From Roseitranquillus sp963709765 (lineage in GTDB: Bacteria; Pseudomonadota; Alphaproteobacteria; Rhodobacterales; Rhodobacteraceae), in contig CAVPXL010000013.1 in NCBI GenBank assembly GCA_963709765.1, positions 1 through 64,000 on the forward strand: a DNA stretch of 64,000 nt, read 5' to 3'. The notes beneath the pieces were generated by a model. The model saw only the letters and a program-made list of their open reading frames with translations, did no database searches and was not told the origin of the DNA. Shown here piece by piece: positions 55,477-63,313 of the stretch. Within the stretch, counting starts at the first letter, position 1. The number at the start of each line of letters is the position of its first letter. A program made the position numbers and the translations under genes.

Positions 55477-55513
55477 AAAAGGCGCCCGGAGAGGATCTCT
55501 TCGGGCGCCTTTT
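55477..55513. terminator. Bidirectional rho-independent terminator
   Basis: A 12-bp stem, AAAAGGCGCCCG (55477-55488) with CGGGCGCCTTTT (55502-55513), is topped by a further inner stem AGAG/CTCT and a 3-nt loop. A tracts on the left and T tracts on the right allow use from both sides. It lies between the converging flhB-side and fliL2-flgH-side operons. The rest of the 55271-55533 gap shows no gene. Confidence 0.9.
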
Positions 55514-55533
55514 CGCAAATCTTGTCTCAGGCG

Positions 55534-56097
55534 TCAGACGTCCTGGCGGATGATGTTGGTGATCAGCACCTCGTGCACCACATCGCCGAGCGTCTTTTCG
55601 GCACTTTCGAGCAGCGCCATGCGCAGCAGGTTCATCGTCCCCGACGACGTGTAGGCGCCGTGGAAGCCGCCCGCGTTGGAATGCTCGAAAAGCACTCGCA
55701 GGAAGCCGTCGCGCAGTTTCGGCTCGAGGCTGTGCACCTTCTCGACCGCGGCGTAGTCGACCTCGACGTTCAGCGACAGGACCACGAGCGCATCTACCTT
55801 CTCGTCGTCGATCACCGGAACGACGAACTGGTTGGTCAGCTCGACGATGTCGGTCGATGCATGCTCGCCACCATGTCCATCGCTGGAAGCGGCATGAGCG
55901 TCGGCCTTCGGCTTGGCATGGGCGTCAACCTCCGGCTTGGCATGGGCGCCGTCCTTCTTGGCTTCGCCATGATCGCCGCCTTGTGCGGGGGCGGCCGTGG
56001 CATGGGCCTCGGTGCCCGGCTTGAGCATGACACCCGCGCCTATGCCGGCGCCGAGGCCGAACACGGCGAGAATGACGGGTAGGAGTTTCTTGACCAC
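55534..56097 (-). CDS. Second FliL-family flagellar basal body protein
   Basis: A 187-residue protein. An N-terminal membrane segment (KKLLPVILAVFGLGAGIGAGVM) is followed by a His/Lys/Ala/Asp-rich linker with repeats (HAKPEVDAHAKPKADAHA, about residues 45-80) and a FliL-like periplasmic domain (NQFVVPVIDDEKVDALVVLSLNVEV, ending HEVLITNIIRQDV). The GTG start at 56097 has GGAGG upstream. It ends the leftward flgB-to-flgH operon. Its role relative to the FliL at 45368 is unclear. Confidence 0.82.
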   Translation of the reverse strand: MVKKLLPVILAVFGLGAGIGAGVMLKPGTEAHATAAPAQGGDHGEAKKDGAHAKPEVDAHAKPKADAHAASSDGHGGEHASTDIVELTNQFVVPVIDDEKVDALVVLSLNVEVDYAAVEKVHSLEPKLRDGFLRVLFEHSNAGGFHGAYTSSGTMNLLRMALLESAEKTLGDVVHEVLITNIIRQDV

Positions 56098-56110
56098 GCG
56101 TGGGGCCTCC

Positions 56111-56839
56111 TCAGAAGGGCAGAACCTTGTCCACGACCTGCTGGCCGTAGCGCGGTTGCTGGACATCGGTGATCTGGCCGCGGCCGCCGTAGCTGATCCG
56201 GGCGGAGGCGATCTTGTCGTAGGTGATCTCGTTCTGGCGGCTGATGTCCTCGGGGCGGACGTAGCCGGTGACGAGCAGTTCGCGGACCTCGAAGTTCACG
56301 CGCACCTCCTGGCTGCCCTGGATCGCGAGCACGCCGTTCTGGAGCACGTCGACCACGGTGGCGGCCACGCGCAGCTCGAGGCGTTCGTTGCGGCGGACCG
56401 AGCCGTCGCCCTGGCTCTCGGAGGACGAGTTGATGCCGACGGCCGAATCCATGCTGGCGCCCTCGGGCATGCGCTTGTCGATGTTCTGCGGCAGGCCGAA
56501 GAGCGAACCGATGCCCATGTTCTCGGAGCCCGAGCGCGAGCGCTGGGTCGAGTTGCGGATCTCGGCCTTCTCGTCGATCTCGATGACGACGGTCATGATG
56601 TCACCGCGCTTGGACGCCCGACGGTCGCCCAGGAGCGACGCCTGACCGGCCGACCACAGAGAGGCGGTGCCGCCCGCGGGGCGGCTTTCCAGATCCTGGG
56701 GAAGCGCGGGATTCATCATCGCCATGTGTTCGTTCGTATCGCGGATCGACGTCAGCTCGGGCGGCTGACCGATCGAGGACGTCGAACCACAGGCCGAGAC
56801 GGTGAGAGCGGCGAGGAGGGCGTAGGGAGCGATGCGCAT
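56111..56839 (-). CDS. flgH: Flagellar L-ring protein FlgH
   Basis: A 242-residue outer-membrane lipoprotein. The lipobox LTVSAC places the lipidated Cys at about residue 17. SLWSAGQASLLGDRRASKRGDIMTVVI, NERLELRVAATVVDVLQNGVLAIQG and GYVRPEDISRQNEI are diagnostic. It forms the L ring around the rod. It lies 12 nt after flgA. Confidence 0.97.
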   Translation of the reverse strand: MRIAPYALLAALTVSACGSTSSIGQPPELTSIRDTNEHMAMMNPALPQDLESRPAGGTASLWSAGQASLLGDRRASKRGDIMTVVIEIDEKAEIRNSTQRSRSGSENMGIGSLFGLPQNIDKRMPEGASMDSAVGINSSSESQGDGSVRRNERLELRVAATVVDVLQNGVLAIQGSQEVRVNFEVRELLVTGYVRPEDISRQNEITYDKIASARISYGGRGQITDVQQPRYGQQVVDKVLPF

Positions 56840-56851
56840 GGAAATTCTTTC

Positions 56852-57298
56852 CTATCGGCGGGCAAACTGGAGGGGGCCGTTGGCGACGAGGACGGCTCCG
56901 TCCTCGGCAACGGTTCCGGTCACGGTGTTCCGTGAGCCGAGGTTCATGACGCGCAGGCGTTCACCGACACCGGCCCGGTCGAGGGCGCGGCCCTCGGTCG
57001 CGATCATCAGACCACCCTGGGCAAAGATGATCGGCACGATCTGGTTACGCTCCACGATCGCCGGGAACCCGATCTCGCCGGGCCGGATCGGTCGACCGGA
57101 ATAGAGGTTTACCTTGGCCTCCATGCCGAGCGCGTCATCGATCGCCGAGAGCGCGCCCGGCGTATCGCCGGCGACGAGGGCAAGGTCGTCCGGGCCCAGG
57201 ACGGACTGGCTGCGGATGGTGCGGGCGGCGACGAGCGTGTCGGCCGCGGCCTGCCCCGCCATCAGCGCCGCGAGCGCGAGAAATGCGAACCGCCGCAT
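56852..57298 (-). CDS. flgA: Flagellar P-ring assembly chaperone FlgA
   Basis: A 148-residue periplasmic protein. The signal peptide is RRFAFLALAALMAGQAAAD, and the SAF domain region includes YSGRPIRPGEIGFPAIVERNQIV and the end RLRVMNLGSRNTVTGTVAEDG. It chaperones FlgI during P-ring assembly. It is shorter than enterobacterial FlgA, as is common in alphaproteobacteria. The ATG overlaps the flgG stop (TGATG). Confidence 0.93.
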   Translation of the reverse strand: MRRFAFLALAALMAGQAAADTLVAARTIRSQSVLGPDDLALVAGDTPGALSAIDDALGMEAKVNLYSGRPIRPGEIGFPAIVERNQIVPIIFAQGGLMIATEGRALDRAGVGERLRVMNLGSRNTVTGTVAEDGAVLVANGPLQFARR

Positions 57299-58084
57299 CA
57301 GCGCACCTGTGTCGTCGCGGCCATCATCTGGTCGGCGGCGCTGATGACCTTGGAGTTCAGCTCGTAGCCGCGCTGGGCCTCGATCAGTTCGGTCACCTCG
57401 CGCACGGCGTCCACGGAGCTGTCCTCGAGGAAACCCTGGCGGATGGCGCCGAGGCCATCCTCGCCGGGAACGCCCACGATCGGGGCCCCGGAGCCGGTGC
57501 TTTCGACGAACATGTTCGAGCCGATCGCTTCGAGGCCCTTCTCGTTGGTGAAGGCGGCCAGCGTGATCTGACCCATGAGTTCGGGCTGGGGCGAGTTCGG
57601 CGAAGTAGGCGTAGACCTCGCCCTCGCCGTTGATCGAGATCGACCGGGCGTCCTGCGGCACGGTGATGCCGGGAGCGACGGCGTAGCCTTCGCTGTTGAC
57701 GATCAGGCCGTCCGCCGAGCGCTTCAGTGCGCCGTCGCGGGTGTAGGCGGCGCGGCCGTCGGGCAGTTCGATCTCAATGTAGCCCTTGCCCTCGATCGCG
57801 ATGTCGAGATCGCCGCCGGTATTGGCCAGCGCGCCCTGGCTCGGCATCATGGATACGGCGGAAGGTCTGACGCCTAGGCCGAGCTGCACGCCGGTCGGCA
57901 GGACCGAGCCGTCGGAGGCGGTGATCGTGCCGGGCTGCGCCAACTGCTGATAGTGCAGGTCCGAGAATTCGGCGCGACGGGCGTTGAAGCCGGTCGTGTT
58001 CATGTTCGCGAGGTTGTTCGAGATGACCTCGACCCGCGTCTGCTGGGCGCTCATGCCGGTGGCAGCGATCTGGAGGGCGCGCAT
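57298..58084 (-). pseudogene. flgG: Flagellar distal rod protein FlgG, single frame break
   Basis: The N-terminal part (MRALQIAATGMSAQQTRVEV, SNNLANMNTTGFNARRAEF) runs to about residue 165 (EVYAYFAE). The C-terminal part (MGQITLAAFTNEKGLEAIG to ELNSKVISAADQMM) continues in another frame. Two GAACTC sequences flank the join (plus-strand GAGTTC at 57577-57582 and 57593-57598). Dropping one A in either restores a normal FlgG of 261 residues, for example YFADSPQPELMGQ. Uncorrected, the upstream frame runs on into flgA. The rod cannot form without FlgG, so in a motile strain this must be a sequence error. Confidence 0.87.
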
Positions 58085-58115
58085 GTTTATCTATCCTTCT
58101 GGATATGGACGGTTC

Positions 58116-58829
58116 TTAGCGTCCGAGGGTCTGGGTGACCGACCGGATCCGCTCGTCTTCCTTGTCGAGGAACTTCTGGCCGAGCTCGTAGGCGCGGGAG
58201 ACCTCGATCATTCGGGCGACTTCGGCGATCGAATCGACGTTGGAAGCCTCGAGCATCCCCTGGTGCAGGGTCACGCCTTCGGCGACCGGCTCGATCGCGT
58301 CGGCGGTGAAGCGGGTGCCCGACTGGTGCAGCAGGCTGTTGGGGTCGGTCGGGCGCCAGGCGCCGAGCAGCGACATCGGGCGACCGTCGACCGTGAGGGT
58401 GCCGTCCTGAGACAGCGAGACGTTCCGGGCTTCCGGCGGCACGAAGACCGGCGCGCCGCCCGCGTCAAGCAGGCGGTAGCCGTCGGGTGTGGCCAGATCG
58501 CCCTCGGCGTTCGGCGTGAAGCTGCCCGCGCGGGTCAGCTGCTCGCCGTCGGGCGTCTCGATCAGGAAGAAGCCGTCGCCTTCGATGGCGAAGTCGAAGC
58601 TGCCGCCCGTGACGGCCAGCGCACCTTGGGTATTGTCGATGTTTCGGCCGCGGGCAGCGGCCATCGACAGGCTGTCGCCGTCCCCGGTCTCGGTCACGAA
58701 CTCCGAGAACACGACGCCCTCGCGCCGGAAGCCGGTCGTCGAGGCGTTGGCGATGTTGTTGGCCACGCTCTGCATTTCGCGCAGAAGCCCGGCCTGTCGT
58801 GTCAGCGACGTGTAACCTGCGTTGTCCAT
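58116..58829 (-). CDS. flgF: Flagellar proximal rod protein FlgF
   Basis: A 237-residue rod protein. It starts MDNAGYTSLTRQAGLLREMQ with VANNIANASTTGFRREGVVF, has GSFDFAIEGDGFFLIETPDGE in the middle and ends with VARMIEVSRAYELGQKFLDKED. It precedes flgG by 31 nt in the flgB-flgC-fliE-fliQ-flgF-flgG-flgA-flgH order. Confidence 0.95.
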   Translation of the reverse strand: MDNAGYTSLTRQAGLLREMQSVANNIANASTTGFRREGVVFSEFVTETGDGDSLSMAAARGRNIDNTQGALAVTGGSFDFAIEGDGFFLIETPDGEQLTRAGSFTPNAEGDLATPDGYRLLDAGGAPVFVPPEARNVSLSQDGTLTVDGRPMSLLGAWRPTDPNSLLHQSGTRFTADAIEPVAEGVTLHQGMLEASNVDSIAEVARMIEVSRAYELGQKFLDKEDERIRSVTQTLGR

Positions 58830-58833
58830 CTCT

Positions 58834-59100
58834 TCAGATTCCGGTGATGAGTGGGATGAGGCTGTCGGTCCAGAAGGACACCAGCGTTTCGGTCATGAAG
58901 CTCATCGTCACCCAGAAGACAGCGAGGATGGCGCCGACCTTTGGCACGAAGGTGAGCGTCATCTCCTGCACCGAGGTCAGCGCCTGGAAGAGGCCGATCA
59001 CGACCCCGACCAGAAGTGCCACCACGAGGATCGGGGTGGAGATCATCACCGCGATCCACAGCCCCTGACGCAACGTGTCGTAGAAGATGAGCTCGTTCAT
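58834..59100 (-). CDS. fliQ: Flagellar export gate protein FliQ
   Basis: An 88-residue protein with two membrane helices (LWIAVMISTPILVVALLVGVV; LAVFWVTMSFMTETLVSF) and the connecting loop ALTSVQEMTLTFVPK. It is the small subunit of the FliPQR gate. It lies between fliE and flgF with gaps of 3-4 nt. Confidence 0.95.
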   Translation of the reverse strand: MNELIFYDTLRQGLWIAVMISTPILVVALLVGVVIGLFQALTSVQEMTLTFVPKVGAILAVFWVTMSFMTETLVSFWTDSLIPLITGI

Positions 59101-59103
59101 GGC

Positions 59104-59394
59104 TCAGACCGGCATCCGCAGGATTTCCTGGTAAGCCTCGACGACCTTGTCCCGGACGGTCACGGCCGTCTCGATCGCCAGTTCGGTCTGCGCGAGCGCC
59201 TGTACCAGCGCGTGCTGATCGGCGCCGCCGGTCATCGCCGCCTGAGCGGTCTGCTCGGCGTCGACGAGCGTCTGCGCAAAATCGCGGCCGATGTCGAAGA
59301 TCGCGCCGCCGTCGCCGTCCGGCTGCGCCTTCGGCGCTGTTGCCGGACGGGTGGCCGCGTATTGCTGGACGGCAAAAGACGTATCAATAGCCAT
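59104..59394 (-). CDS. fliE: Flagellar hook-basal body protein FliE
   Basis: A 96-residue junction protein between MS ring and rod. The C-terminal half has the family pattern ALVQALAQTELAIETAVTVRDKVVEAYQEILRMPV. The Ala/Pro-rich N-terminus is variable. It lies 11 nt downstream of flgC. Confidence 0.94.
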   Translation of the reverse strand: MAIDTSFAVQQYAATRPATAPKAQPDGDGGAIFDIGRDFAQTLVDAEQTAQAAMTGGADQHALVQALAQTELAIETAVTVRDKVVEAYQEILRMPV

Positions 59395-59405
59395 TCTGGA
59401 CTCTC

Positions 59406-59798
59406 CTATCGTCTGAGAAGTTCGAGCAGGGACTGCGACATTTGCCGCGTCTGATCGAACATTTTGAGGTTCGCCTCGTAGCTGCGCTGCGCTTCGCGCG
59501 CGTCAGCGATTTCGATCACCAGGTCGACATTCGAGCCGAGATAGTGACCGCTTTCATCCGCCATCGGGTGGCTGGGATCGTAGATTCGCGTGCGCTCGGT
59601 CCGGTCGAGCGAAACACCGCCGGTTTCCACGGCGCCGGTCGCCCGGCCGTGGTCCATTTCCTGTTCGAACGACACGATCTTGCGCCGGTAGCCGGGGGTG
59701 TCGGCGTTCGCGATATTCTCTGAGGTGTGGCGCAGGCGGGAAGCCTGGGCCTTCATTCCGCTGGCCGAAAGAGCCAGTGTGCTTGCGAGGTCTGACAT
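59406..59798 (-). CDS. flgC: Flagellar proximal rod protein FlgC
   Basis: A 130-residue rod protein: LASTLALSASGMKAQASRLRHTSENIANADTPGYRRK at the start, SNVDLVIEIADAREAQRSYEANLKMFDQTRQM at the end. The serine/asparagine-rich N-terminal rod motif and C-terminal heptads match the family. It starts 15 nt after flgB. Confidence 0.95.
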   Translation of the reverse strand: MSDLASTLALSASGMKAQASRLRHTSENIANADTPGYRRKIVSFEQEMDHGRATGAVETGGVSLDRTERTRIYDPSHPMADESGHYLGSNVDLVIEIADAREAQRSYEANLKMFDQTRQMSQSLLELLRR

Positions 59799-59813
59799 CG
59801 GAAATTCTTTCCC

Positions 59814-60203
59814 TTATCGCCCGCGGCCGATCGAGGCGCGCAGGATGTCGAGCGACGACTTGTAGATCGATGTCGCCATGTCGTGCTGAAGCTTGGTCTC
59901 GGCGGACTTCATCATCTCGGTCTCGATCGAAACGTTGTTGCCATTGGGCGCAGCTGCGCCGCCCGCGTCGATGCTGCGAACGCGCAGGCCGTCGCGGTCG
60001 GCCATGTCGATATGGCCGGCACGTGTCGCCCGCATGCCGCGATCGCCGGAGCTGCTGTAGGTGCTCTGGAACGAGTCGATGTCCGAGGCGCGGTAGCCGG
60101 GCGTGTCCGCATTGGCTATGTTTCGCGCAATGGTTGTCTGACGGGTGCTCGCGTGCTTGCCCAGCGCGCTCGCCATCCGCATGATTTCAATGTTGTCGAA
60201 CAT
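59814..60203 (-). CDS. flgB: Flagellar proximal rod protein FlgB
   Basis: A 129-residue rod protein starting MFDNIEIMRMASALGKHAST, with ARNIANADTPGYRASDIDSF and VSIETEMMKSAETKLQHDMATSIYKSS. ATG 60203 follows GAGGGAGAAG; longer in-frame codons upstream are not family-like. First gene of the leftward rod operon, divergent from fliI across about 90 nt. Confidence 0.95.
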   Translation of the reverse strand: MFDNIEIMRMASALGKHASTRQTTIARNIANADTPGYRASDIDSFQSTYSSSGDRGMRATRAGHIDMADRDGLRVRSIDAGGAAAPNGNNVSIETEMMKSAETKLQHDMATSIYKSSLDILRASIGRGR

Positions 60204-60294
60204 CGGGGCTTCTCCCTCGATCCTTGGTAAGCGGAGGATTAAGGCTGATTCCTTTAGAAACTGTTGTCGGAAACTGACTTCGGAGGTCGCACGG

Positions 60295-61623
60295 GTGACG
60301 TCAGGCATAGATCAGCTCCGCGCAGAGGTGGCAGCGGCGCAGTCGGTTCGTCACGTGGGCCGTGTCCGAACCATCGAGCGCGGTACCCTCGAGGTCGAAG
60401 GCCTTTCCGAAGTCGCCGCGGCCGGTGATCTGGTTTCGTTGCGAATGCGGCGCGGGCGCTCGATGCTGGGCGAGATCATCCGGCTTTCGGCCCAGACGAT
60501 CACGGTTCTTCCGGAGGGAACCGATGACGGCCTGGCAATCGGCGACCGCGTCGTTCTGATCGGCGCGGGCGATATCGCGCCCGATGACACCTGGATCGGG
60601 CGCGTGATCGATCCGCTGGGACAGCCGCTCGACAACCGGCCCATATTGCGCGGCACCCACTGGCGGCCGATGCGGGGCGCCCCGCTCAACCCAACTCAGC
60701 GTCGGCCCCTGGGCGAGCGTCTGGAAACCGGGCTCGCGGTCTTCAACACCCTGCTGCCGATCGTCCGGGGCCAGCGGATCGGCCTGTTCGCAGGCTCCGG
60801 CGTCGGGAAATCGACGCTCCTCGCGATGCTGGCGCGGCGAATGCAGGCGGATGTCGTGGTCATCGCCATGGTCGGCGAACGGGGTCGCGAGGTGCGCGAG
60901 TTCATCGACAAGGTCCTCGGCCCCGAAGGCATGAAGAAGACGGTGATCGTCGCGGCCACGTCCGACCGCTCTCCTCTGATCCGGCGGCGCTGCGCCTGGG
61001 CGGCGGCATCGATCGCCGAACATTTCCGCGATCAGGGCCGGCAGGTCCTTTTCATGGCCAATTCGATCACGCGTTTTGCCGATGCCCACCGCGAGGTCGC
61101 GCTGGCGGCGGGCGAAAGCGGATCCCTGCGAGGTTATCCGCCGTCGACGACCCATCTCATCACGGGGCTGGCCGAGCGTGCCGGGCCCGGCCTGGAGGGG
61201 CAGGGCGACATCACGGCAATCTTCACTGTGCTGGTGGCCGGCTCGGACATGGAGGAGCCCGTGGCCGACATTCTTCGCGGCGTTCTCGACGGCCATGTCG
61301 TGATGGACCGGGAGATCGCGGAACGTGGGCGGTTTCCGGCGATCGACGTGCTGCGCTCGGTCTCGCGCTCCTTGCCGGAGGCGGCCAGCGAGGCTGAGAA
61401 CGCCCTCATCATCAAGGCGCGCGCGCGGCTCGGGACCTACGAAAAGGCGGCGCTCATGATTCAGGCGGGTCTCTACACGGCCGGCAGCGATCCGGCGCTG
61501 GACCAGGCGATCCAGTGCTGGCCGCATCTGGATGCGTTTGTCGGACGGGTGGAAAGAGGCACGAGCACCGAGAGCTTCAAGGCTCTGGCGACCTGTCTGG
61601 CAGGGAGAGCTCCTGCCAACTGA
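60295..61623 (+). CDS. fliI: Flagellar export ATPase FliI
   Basis: A 442-residue F1-like ATPase. The Walker A loop GSGVGKS is at residues 167-173, then VIAMVGERGREVREF, and the DADHREVAL-type segment (FADAHREVALAAGESGSLRGYPPS). GTG 60295 has GGAGG 8 nt upstream; an ATG 50 codons earlier would overlap flgB and adds unlike sequence. It unfolds and delivers export substrates with FliH. It converges with the DUF1217 gene, 19 nt apart. Confidence 0.96.
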   Translation: MTSGIDQLRAEVAAAQSVRHVGRVRTIERGTLEVEGLSEVAAAGDLVSLRMRRGRSMLGEIIRLSAQTITVLPEGTDDGLAIGDRVVLIGAGDIAPDDTWIGRVIDPLGQPLDNRPILRGTHWRPMRGAPLNPTQRRPLGERLETGLAVFNTLLPIVRGQRIGLFAGSGVGKSTLLAMLARRMQADVVVIAMVGERGREVREFIDKVLGPEGMKKTVIVAATSDRSPLIRRRCAWAAASIAEHFRDQGRQVLFMANSITRFADAHREVALAAGESGSLRGYPPSTTHLITGLAERAGPGLEGQGDITAIFTVLVAGSDMEEPVADILRGVLDGHVVMDREIAERGRFPAIDVLRSVSRSLPEAASEAENALIIKARARLGTYEKAALMIQAGLYTAGSDPALDQAIQCWPHLDAFVGRVERGTSTESFKALATCLAGRAPAN

Positions 61624-61642
61624 CAGGCGCCCTCCCGGAATC

Positions 61643-62455
61643 TCAGCCGAACAGAGACGGCTTCGGAATGGCCTGCAGCAGGCTAAGGGCGACGGCGGCG
61701 GACGAATAGCTCGCGGCCGAGCTCTGCATGTCGGCGCGGGCGAAGAACAGACGGGTCAATGCCTCACGCTTCTCGGGATCGGCCAGGGCCTTGGGACTTT
61801 CGGTGCCGAAATAGGCCTCGCTCTTTTGCTTGAAGATCGACAGCTGCTGATCGATGTCGAGCGCACCGACGGCCTTTGGCAGGCCGAACGCGCCTTCGAA
61901 CACGACCCGCAACGGTTTCGTCGCCATGATCGAAAACCACATCGAATCGACTGTCTTCTCTCCTTCGAGAAGGCTGTCGAGCTCGCGATCCAGGCCAAGC
62001 GCAAAGCGCATGTTGGGATCCTGCTCGCCGACCGCGACCTCGAACTGGCGGGTCTTGAAGGCGGCGATCAGGTTGTCGGCAAATCCGGCATTGCCCGTCT
62101 TCGGAGTCGCCTTGTCGAACCCGAAGGATTCCGTGAGCGACAGGTAGCGCCCGTCGCGCAGTTTGTTGGCCATCGAATCTTCGTTCTCGGCCCCTTCGGC
62201 CAGCACCTTGCTGACCAGGAACTTCTTGTCGATCTCGCTTTCGAGGCCAAAGGCGCCGAGCGCAACGGTGAGGAGCCGGTGATCCTTCATGAGATCGTCG
62301 ACAGTCTGCACCTTTCCGATGTTTTCGCGAAAGTAGTCGGTGTCGCGCTGGATCTTGGCGGAGCTTTCGAAAGCCTCCTGCTGGACCTCTCTCGTGCGCT
62401 TGAGAAAGGCCCAACCGGCGTTCCCGCCCATCGGAATGACAGGCTGATAGGTCAT
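61643..62455 (-). CDS. DUF1217 flagellar protein
   Basis: A 270-residue protein of the DUF1217 family, found in alphaproteobacterial flagellar loci. It is mostly helical, with repeated segments of the kind TDYFRENIGKVQTVDDLMKDHRLLTVALGAFGLE and NLIAAFKTRQFEVAVGEQDPNMRFALGL. No signal peptide or membrane segment. The start overlaps the flbT stop as ATGA, so it belongs to the flaF-flbT unit. Its function is unknown; a role as chaperone or filament-assembly factor is only a guess from context. Confidence 0.85.
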   Translation of the reverse strand: MTYQPVIPMGGNAGWAFLKRTREVQQEAFESSAKIQRDTDYFRENIGKVQTVDDLMKDHRLLTVALGAFGLESEIDKKFLVSKVLAEGAENEDSMANKLRDGRYLSLTESFGFDKATPKTGNAGFADNLIAAFKTRQFEVAVGEQDPNMRFALGLDRELDSLLEGEKTVDSMWFSIMATKPLRVVFEGAFGLPKAVGALDIDQQLSIFKQKSEAYFGTESPKALADPEKREALTRLFFARADMQSSAASYSSAAVALSLLQAIPKPSLFG

Positions 62456-62853
62456 GCCGTCGCCGCCAGAAGGCGCTCTTCACGCGGCAGCAGGCAGCGC
62501 AGGGCCTTCAGCGCCTGGTAGTGCTGGTCGTTCATCACGGACTGCGTGGCCTCGGTCAGCTGCTCGCGGCTGTCGAAGTCGGTGAAGACCTGGCTCAGTT
62601 GCTCGATACCGCGCAGGAGCTGGTGCTTCGCTTCGGCAGGCTCCGCGTCGCCGGACAGGACGAGCTGGGCGACGTAACAGACCCGACGCACGGGCGTGTT
62701 CACCTCGTGCGGGTGGATCGCGTCGCGAAGACGCAGGATGTTCGCATTCGGCGTCACAATCGAGAGCCGCGAGCGGCGATCGCCGTTCTCGATGACGGCG
62801 CCGTTGATCAGGACGCGTTCCTTCGGGCCCAACTTCAATACCAGACCGCTCAT
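62452..62853 (-). CDS. flbT: Flagellin post-transcriptional regulator FlbT
   Basis: A 133-residue protein, MSGLVLKLGPKERVLINGAVIEN onward, with RRVCYVAQLVLSG and ALKALRCLLPREE. FlbT acts on the 5' untranslated region of flagellin mRNA in Caulobacter and relatives, opposing FlaF. ATG overlaps the flaF stop as ATGA and the gene overlaps DUF1217 at its end, so the three are coupled. Confidence 0.95.
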   Translation of the reverse strand: MSGLVLKLGPKERVLINGAVIENGDRRSRLSIVTPNANILRLRDAIHPHEVNTPVRRVCYVAQLVLSGDAEPAEAKHQLLRGIEQLSQVFTDFDSREQLTEATQSVMNDQHYQALKALRCLLPREERLLAATA

Positions 62854-63227
62854 GCCGCCTGTCCTCCGCTTCTGAGGCCCTTCATGATGGCCGTGTTGAT
62901 TTCGACGAGCAATTCCTTGGAGGCCTTGCCCGACAGGATAGCGTGGGTCTGCCGACCGACGAAAAGGGCGAGCGACAGGATCTGTCCGCGAAGCGCGACA
63001 GGCAGGGAATTCTCGTCCTGCATGAGGTCGGCCGCGAGCGTGTTCCACAGGCGGTGATTGGTCTGCACCGCATGGGCGAGCCTCGGGAACTGGCTCTTGT
63101 CGCTCTCGTCGACCGATTTGAGCTCCTTGGTCACCCTGGCGAAGATGGCGTATTCCGTGCCGCGATCGGTTCGGGTCGGGGCAGATGCCTGGGCGTAGGC
63201 GGTCTGGGCCTGAGAGTATGCGTTCAC
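62850..63227 (-). CDS. flaF: Flagellar biosynthesis regulator FlaF
   Basis: A 125-residue helical protein: NAYSQAQTAYAQAS at the start, TEYAIFARVTKELKS, LHRLWNTLAADL-type (NHRLWNTLAADLMQDEN) and LALFVGRQTHAILSGKAS. FlaF promotes flagellin translation or secretion in partnership with FlbT. The GTG start at 63227 follows AAGGA. It lies downstream of fliC, separated by a GC hairpin. Confidence 0.95.
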   Translation of the reverse strand: MNAYSQAQTAYAQASAPTRTDRGTEYAIFARVTKELKSVDESDKSQFPRLAHAVQTNHRLWNTLAADLMQDENSLPVALRGQILSLALFVGRQTHAILSGKASKELLVEINTAIMKGLRSGGQAA

Positions 63228-63279
63228 TTCTGATCCTTCCTGGACGAGTGGCGACGTCCCGCGTTTTCCCGCGGAGGAA

Positions 63280-63305
63280 GCGGGGCGCCCCGAAAGGCGC
63301 CCCGC
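63280..63305 (-). terminator. GC hairpin between fliC and flaF
   Basis: GCGGGGCGCC (63280-63289) pairs perfectly with GGCGCCCCGC (63296-63305) around a 6-nt loop, just past the flagellin stop codon. On the transcribed strand it is followed by TTCC, a weak T run. It probably ends or stabilises the abundant fliC message, with partial read-through into flaF. Confidence 0.65.
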
Positions 63306-63313
63306 TCAGGCTC

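Noticed and set aside
56852..58084. Apparent FlgG-FlgA fusion
   Set aside because: Caused by the frame break in flgG. FlgA has its own ATG at 57298 with a normal signal peptide.
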